Assembly: GCF_000327385.1 (NCBI RefSeq)
Contig: NW_008707710.1
Coordinates: forward strand, 248,001-312,000
Direction of reading: 5' to 3'
DNA: 64,000 nucleotides
Source of the DNA: Lottia gigantea
Taxonomy: Eukaryota > Mollusca > Gastropoda > Lottiidae
Below are positions 59,257 to 64,000 of the stretch, in pieces (positions within the stretch are counted from its first letter, which is position 1; the number at the start of each line of letters is the position of its first letter). The position numbers and the translations under genes were made by a program. The notes beneath the pieces were generated by a model. The model was not told the origin of the DNA. It made no database searches and saw only the letters and a list, made by a program, of their open reading frames with translations.

Positions 59257-60015
59257 CATAACTTAATTCATATGAAGTTTTGTTTTTCAAGTGGGGTGAA
59301 GCAATAGTTGTTTTGATGATGTCACCCTGGTCCTCGACCATGACAGGTGCCCTTTTAAATAAACAGGGATTTAGGGATGCTACCTCCCCTACCACCCACC
59401 CTCCCTCAATGAAGTCCTTGCTACGCAATCACTGATGTAGCTGTTTGATTTGATGATACAAACACAGTGCAATACAAGCATGTATTGTTAGATACATGTA
59501 GTAACTGGTTAAAGGCAACTAATTCAATTGCCAAGAATTTGTTCTTTATTCCATGAAGCTTTTACCAGAATGCAATTACCACACTGCTAATGCATTTACA
59601 TTAAACTATTAAGAAACAATTTGAGGAAAGCCTGTGGATATCAACCTCGGTAATTGGAACATAAACGTCAACATCTTGGGAAGCAGAAATTCTGATGTAA
59701 GGGAAACAAAATTGATTCATTTGTGCAAAGGATATAAAGATTGTTTTCCAGGCAAGGTTACATACGCCCACTGGCAACTTAAGAAATGTCAACAGTATCA
59801 TTATTATCTTAAAATACCAATTTTCTCATATTAAAGAAATTCAAAATGCATTTTAACAAAAAAGTTAATTATAAGTACTGGATAGTCCAAGTCTTCTTAA
59901 TTCAACAGAAAATAACTCAAGTCTCAAATTTCAACTGATATATTATATATCAAAGACAATTACAAAAGAACTTGACTAAGATGTCATCAACATGCCTAGA
60001 AATATAAAAGGCAGT
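59257..60015. other. Intergenic stretch, no gene seen
   Basis: AT-rich DNA to the right of the piggyBac. Overlapping frames on both strands at 59.6-59.83 kb are not supported by family likeness or splice sites. A TATAAAAG word at 60003-60010 is discussed under rejected items. Confidence 0.45.
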
Positions 60016-60420
60016 ATGGACGCTCTTGGAGAAGTTATATCAGATACTACCTGTACACTAAAATACACCGAGGACGACTGTGAGTCAACACACCATTGTG
60101 TATTTCTCCACTGAAACAGTTATTGTTCAAGAAGAAGATACTAACAGATTTGAAGGCATCGCGTCAAGACTTATGGAAGCATGTGCCATCTGAATTCCCA
60201 GAGACCAGCACAGGCCTAAGCCACCCTTCCCACATGACCAACACTGCTTCACCCAACACCTTTTCAGCTGAGAAGACCACCAGCCTCCACTAGCAGAATG
60301 ACATCTGGACCAACCTAGAGCCTGTGTCAGATTCCATATATTACCTGAGGAAGAAGACCCAACTCTATTACTACAGCTGACGAGTGAGGACATATTCGAC
60401 TCCAGCTGCGTCATCCTACT
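60016..60420 (+). pseudogene. GC-richer patch that looks like decayed coding sequence, origin unknown
   Basis: The patch is richer in G+C than its surroundings and starts with ATG at 60016. Short plus-strand blocks in different frames look protein-like (for example DALGEVISDT and CTLKYTEDDC, later VQEEDTNRFEGIASRLMEA). It is broken in several places. I do not recognise the family; it may be an old retroelement or other mobile-element gene, or a decayed host exon. The minus-strand frame over the same patch is Ser/Gly/Trp-rich and looks like a shadow. Confidence 0.35.
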
Positions 60421-61929
60421 CTTGTCTTTCCTGGCTTTTCATAACCTAGATAGTCTGCCTAATCTTATCCAAACTACCCAAGCAACAAAACCTTCCGTAT
60501 AAATCACACAACTGTTAACTGAACTCAAACCCTATATATATTAACCCTGGTATAGATCAACCTCTGTAACCCTGATAAATATTAACCCAAGTAAAATCCC
60601 ATCGGGTCTCCAAACAGTACAAATAAAAGGAAACATTTTTTGGAATCTGAAAACAGAAAAGGACAGAATAATTGAATGATGAGATGAAATTATAAGGAAT
60701 AAAGAAACTATTAAAAATATAAAAATAATTGGTTGGTGACAGAAGGGAACTCTATCCTAGTTTACATTATCAGAATCATAAAACATGACACTGATTTGGA
60801 TACCAAAACCAAGGAAAGAGTCTAACAGAACAGTACAATGATGTAATGTCAAAATAACATTTCTTAACATTATCAAAATGTTAACAGGAAAGCCTTCAAT
60901 GAATGCTGCTAATAGACTTGAATAGAAATAATCAGGCAAAAAAGTTCTCTGCGTGATCTTTTGGTACAGTAAGTTCAGAATGGACATAAATTCATGGATT
61001 CATAGCTGTAGTTGACAAAGTACCTCAAGCCAAAGTTTCTATAAAGGTTTACATACATACAATATGTGTATAATGTTTAAGAGACATTAATATTACAAAA
61101 ACTAAGTGGTCATTCTAAACCACATGTTTTTAACTTTAGTTTATTAAGAAGCTTTCAAAAGACTTAACCAGGTCTACTACAGCCAATCTACCACTGGGGG
61201 AAGATCAGTCTTGCTGATAGAAACAGACACACTGCTACTTGTAAAAAAGCAAGGACCCCCAGCATCCAGTCAAACTCCTCTTAGACCAGTCCCTAATCTG
61301 ACAAAATTGAAAATTAATGACAACAAAAATTAGATAAAGAGTGGGAAAGGGGAATGTCAAAAATAAAAAAAAACGTCATGGCGACATGGGTTCATAGTGT
61401 AACTCATCAAGTGTTACTTTTTCCCTATCATTCCACATAGTAATATGTATGATCGTATCTCTTTTATCATCAAAGATATCTTATTATGGAATGATTGGCA
61501 ATACCCAGTGCAAGTTAATTAGTAGATCAGTTGGAAAGGAAAACAAAACATTTCTCAAAAGATTTCACACCAGGCATTATGAAGAAAGTGTCTTTTAACA
61601 CACTAGTAGGTTAATTAGAAGATCAGTTGGAAGAAAAAAAAACAAGCGAGGACATCAATCTATCTCTTGATACTTTCACATTTTCTTGAAGGTTAAAGAT
61701 GGCTAGAATGAAATTAGTTAAGGTAATTAACACTTGGGGATCTCGATTACAAATGAGAGCCATATTGTTTTGTCAGTTCAGTTCATTAAAAGAAAAAAAG
61801 AATAATGACAAGAAGCTTTTAACGTCGTGAGACAGATGTCAAAATATCATGATGGACTGGTATTTAAATTGTTTGATAGCGTTGGTAGCAACAGGTCATG
61901 AACTGTGACCGTTTTTTGTTTTTACTTTG
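60421..61929. other. Intergenic stretch, no gene seen
   Basis: AT-rich DNA. A duplicated short phrase (TTAATTAGTAGATCAGTTGG at about 61516 and TTAATTAGAAGATCAGTTGG at about 61613) is the only structure noted. Confidence 0.45.
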
Positions 61930-62340
61930 TCTGTCCGTTTGTCCACAATTGGCTTGTGAACACAATGGAGACTAGTTTTTATCTGATTTTAATGAAACTT
62001 GGTGTGATCATTTATATTGATGAGATCGAATGTGGCTATCTTTCGATGAACGGTTTTAGATTTATTGCCCTTGACGCGTCAAAATGTGTTTGTGAACACA
62101 ATAGAGACTACAGTTTTCATTTTGATGTGATCATTTATAATTATGAGGTCCTAGACAAGTTCAAATTTGGCTACCTTTAATGAACGTTTTTTGAGTTAAG
62201 AAAAACTCATCAAAATTTGTTTGTGAACACAACAGAGACTACAGTTTTCATCTAGCACAAATTAAATTTTTGGTATGATTAGACAAAGGTAAGTGACCAC
62301 CCTTGATATACTGAAAATGTATCAGGAAAGTGGGCGTATC
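61930..62340 (+). repeat. Dispersed repeat with 2-3 internal tandem units
   Basis: The phrase TTGTGAACACAATGGAGACT, followed by TTTTCAT or TTTTTATC and TGTGATCATTTATA, recurs at about 61960, 62088 and 62221. It is spaced roughly 130 bp and ends with GTGGGCGTATCTGGCTAGGC. I associate this pattern (GTGAACACRAYAGAGACTAC, ATGAAACTTGGT) with repeats common in marine mollusc genomes. The 91-codon frame over it is not a gene as far as I can tell. Confidence 0.6.
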
Positions 62341-63458
62341 TGGCTAGGCAACCACTTGTTATTAACATTCAATAGTAAGTACTAATCTTAAAGATCAATA
62401 TGTGGGAGTAAACTGATGAGTAGATTAAGGTTTTGAAATAACAGGATCAAATATCAATCGGCTTTATATTTACAAATTATAAAACTTACACAGATAAAAT
62501 AAGTTAATTGTTTCATCAAAATAAATCCTGGTCATTCCAGTCGAAAAATTCATTATTATTATTATTAATAGTATGGCTATTGAACATACTGATCCATTCC
62601 GGAACACTGGAATCCTGGTAGAAAAGACTTCATAGATTGTTTGTGTTACTGTTATTGGAATCCTGCAAATAGATTCCAACAGATTGGAATCCTGCAAATA
62701 GATACCAACAGGAACTCTAAATCAGAAGAAACAAAGCAAAATTTGTCAAGCAGATAACAAGCTATAGGAAAAGAAAAGAAGGAACGATCTTTTTTGCAAA
62801 GATAACAAAATTGAGTTCAATCTTGGCATTGATCTTTCACGAATTTTATATTTTATCGAAGTAACCAAGCAAATGATGTCATTCCAACACTCTAACCTAA
62901 TGTGTTACAGCCCATCTTCAATATTGCAGGATAATGCAATCATCTAAGATAATTCTTTCCTATTTTTATAGAAGGACAATAAAACTGGTGTGAAGTGACT
63001 GGCATGATGGTGACTTTAAAATAAAAATCAATAACGCAATAATAGACAACAAAATCAGCAGGCAATTTACCAGAGATTGGCACTTTCAAATCTTAACTTA
63101 ATTCAAAGCTTGTTTAACAAAGAAAAAGGGTGCTAATATCATTTCAAGTACTGAAGAAGGCAGGATTATGTGACACCTGAGGCAATATTTGATTGAAAAA
63201 GAAAAAAATTTAAGGCTGCAAAATCCATTAACATGATAATGGTCTCAAATGAACTTTGTTTTACAAGATATTCATACAACGTGGTTTTCAAGTAGAATTC
63301 TTTGTCATTGTTTATTGCCAGAACTGTTCATATTCAAAAACCCATATTATCTTAAATCATAAAATGTGCACTTGAAAGTCGAGTCTACAAATTGTCAACT
63401 TCTACTTTCAGGAGCGGTCCTGAATCCAGAGAAGAATTCTTTGTCACATTGTATTGTA
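62341..63458. other. Intergenic stretch, no gene seen
   Basis: AT-rich DNA with a small tandem (GGAATCCTGCAAATAGAT at about 62657 and 62685). Confidence 0.45.
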
Positions 63459-63462
63459 TTAA

Positions 63463-63775
63463 AGGGATTTTAAAGAGGTTTTCCAAATTTAGTATATGTA
63501 CCGGGAACAATGATAGCATCAATTTGCATCATTTAAATTTTCAATCAGACGTCTGTGGTTCTAGCAATTCCACTAAAACTAAGCGTTTTATTACGTCACC
63601 CCTTCAAAGGTCTTATGTGATACAAGAAAATTTTGTCGGAATGACATCATAAAACACTTAGTTTTAGTGAAATTGCAGTAAAGACATCTGATTGAAATTT
63701 GAAATGGTGCAAATTAATGCTATCAGTGTCCCCAATACGCATAAAAAATTTAGAAAACCTCTTTACAATCTCTTT
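63463..63775. mobile_element. MITE family B, complete foldback copy
   Basis: Two arms of about 140 bp mirror each other: AGGGATTTTAAAGAGGTTTT against AAAACCTCTTTACAATCTCT, GATAGCATCAATTTGCATCA against TGCAAATTAATGCTATC, and CCACTAAAACTAAGCGTTTT against AAACACTTAGTTTTAGTG. TTAA lies directly at the left (63459-63462) and within three bases of the right end (63777-63780). The centre is only about 40 bp. No coding capacity despite an 86-codon chance frame. Confidence 0.85.
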
Positions 63776-64000
63776 GTTAAGATACTGCCAATAACAAATG
63801 AGCTCATACAAATGAAGATTCTACAAATTGTCAAGTTCTTATTTAAACCAAACATCCTTAATTCAAAACACTAATGTTGACACCATTTAGACAAGCTTTT
63901 CTCAGATGTAATCAAATGCAATCAGCCTGATTGAAAATGTAAGAATCAGCTTTCATCTGAAACCCTGTGGGCTTTACTCAGTCTAAGATTAAAGAAAAAG
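63776..64000. other. Window edge, no gene seen
   Basis: AT-rich sequence running to the end of the window. Confidence 0.5.

Noticed and set aside
59601-59834. Overlapping frames on both strands
   Set aside because: Mutually antisense chance frames; neither shows a recognisable protein pattern or splice signals.
60003-60018. TATA box (TATAAAAG) driving the patch at 60016
   Set aside because: It is only about 6 bp before the ATG, too close for a promoter about 30 bp upstream of a transcription start.

Overview
The window is AT-rich (about two-thirds A+T by eye), gene-poor eukaryotic DNA packed with repeats. No prokaryotic operons, rRNA or free-standing tRNA genes are visible. The tRNA-headed SINEs, piggyBac, hAT and pogo relatives, a Penelope-like fragment, a LINE tail and many minisatellites suit an invertebrate. 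The SINE body and the repeat at 61.9-62.3 kb resemble repeats I associate with marine molluscs, so a mollusc is my best guess. That is an inference, not a demonstration.

The only host coding sequence I can support is one first coding exon on the minus strand (47673 down to 47474). It has an ATG in good context, 66 codons plus two bases, and a perfect GTAAGT donor. Its intron begins almost at once with a 22-bp minisatellite (47455-47080), then a second and larger 22-bp minisatellite (46935-45400). I could not find the following exons, and I do not recognise the protein.

Layout. 0-12 kb: anonymous AT-rich DNA with TTAA-flanked MITEs, foldback elements and old dispersed repeats. 12.6-13.3 kb: a 58/59-bp satellite. 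14-18.4 kb: SINE copies, a MITE and a 112-bp tandem array. 19.3-20.4 kb: a 32-bp array. 20.9-21.7 kb: Penelope-like remains. 22-34 kb: MITEs and a recent 199-bp tandem duplication. 35.0-35.9 kb: the 3' end of a LINE. 36.9-40.0 kb: a duplicated module made of a 505-bp segment, a G-rich 31-bp array and a SINE scrap. 40.85-41.27 kb: a hAT MITE with a perfect 8-bp target duplication. 45.4-47.5 kb: the paired 22-bp arrays and the exon. 50.4-52.2 kb: a 73-bp AT-rich array. 53.2-56.1 kb: SINEs and a 71-bp-arm foldback. 56.13-59.25 kb: a nearly full-length but inactive piggyBac transposon with matching ends and TTAA at both sides. 60-64 kb: a possible decayed coding patch, a dispersed mollusc-type repeat and a long-arm MITE.

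The strongest themes are the cohort of TTAA-inserting elements around one degenerate piggyBac, and the expansion of tandem arrays (about 7.5 kb of 64 kb), including one that crowds a splice donor. I did not find a convincing new gene system. The more speculative items are labelled as such.
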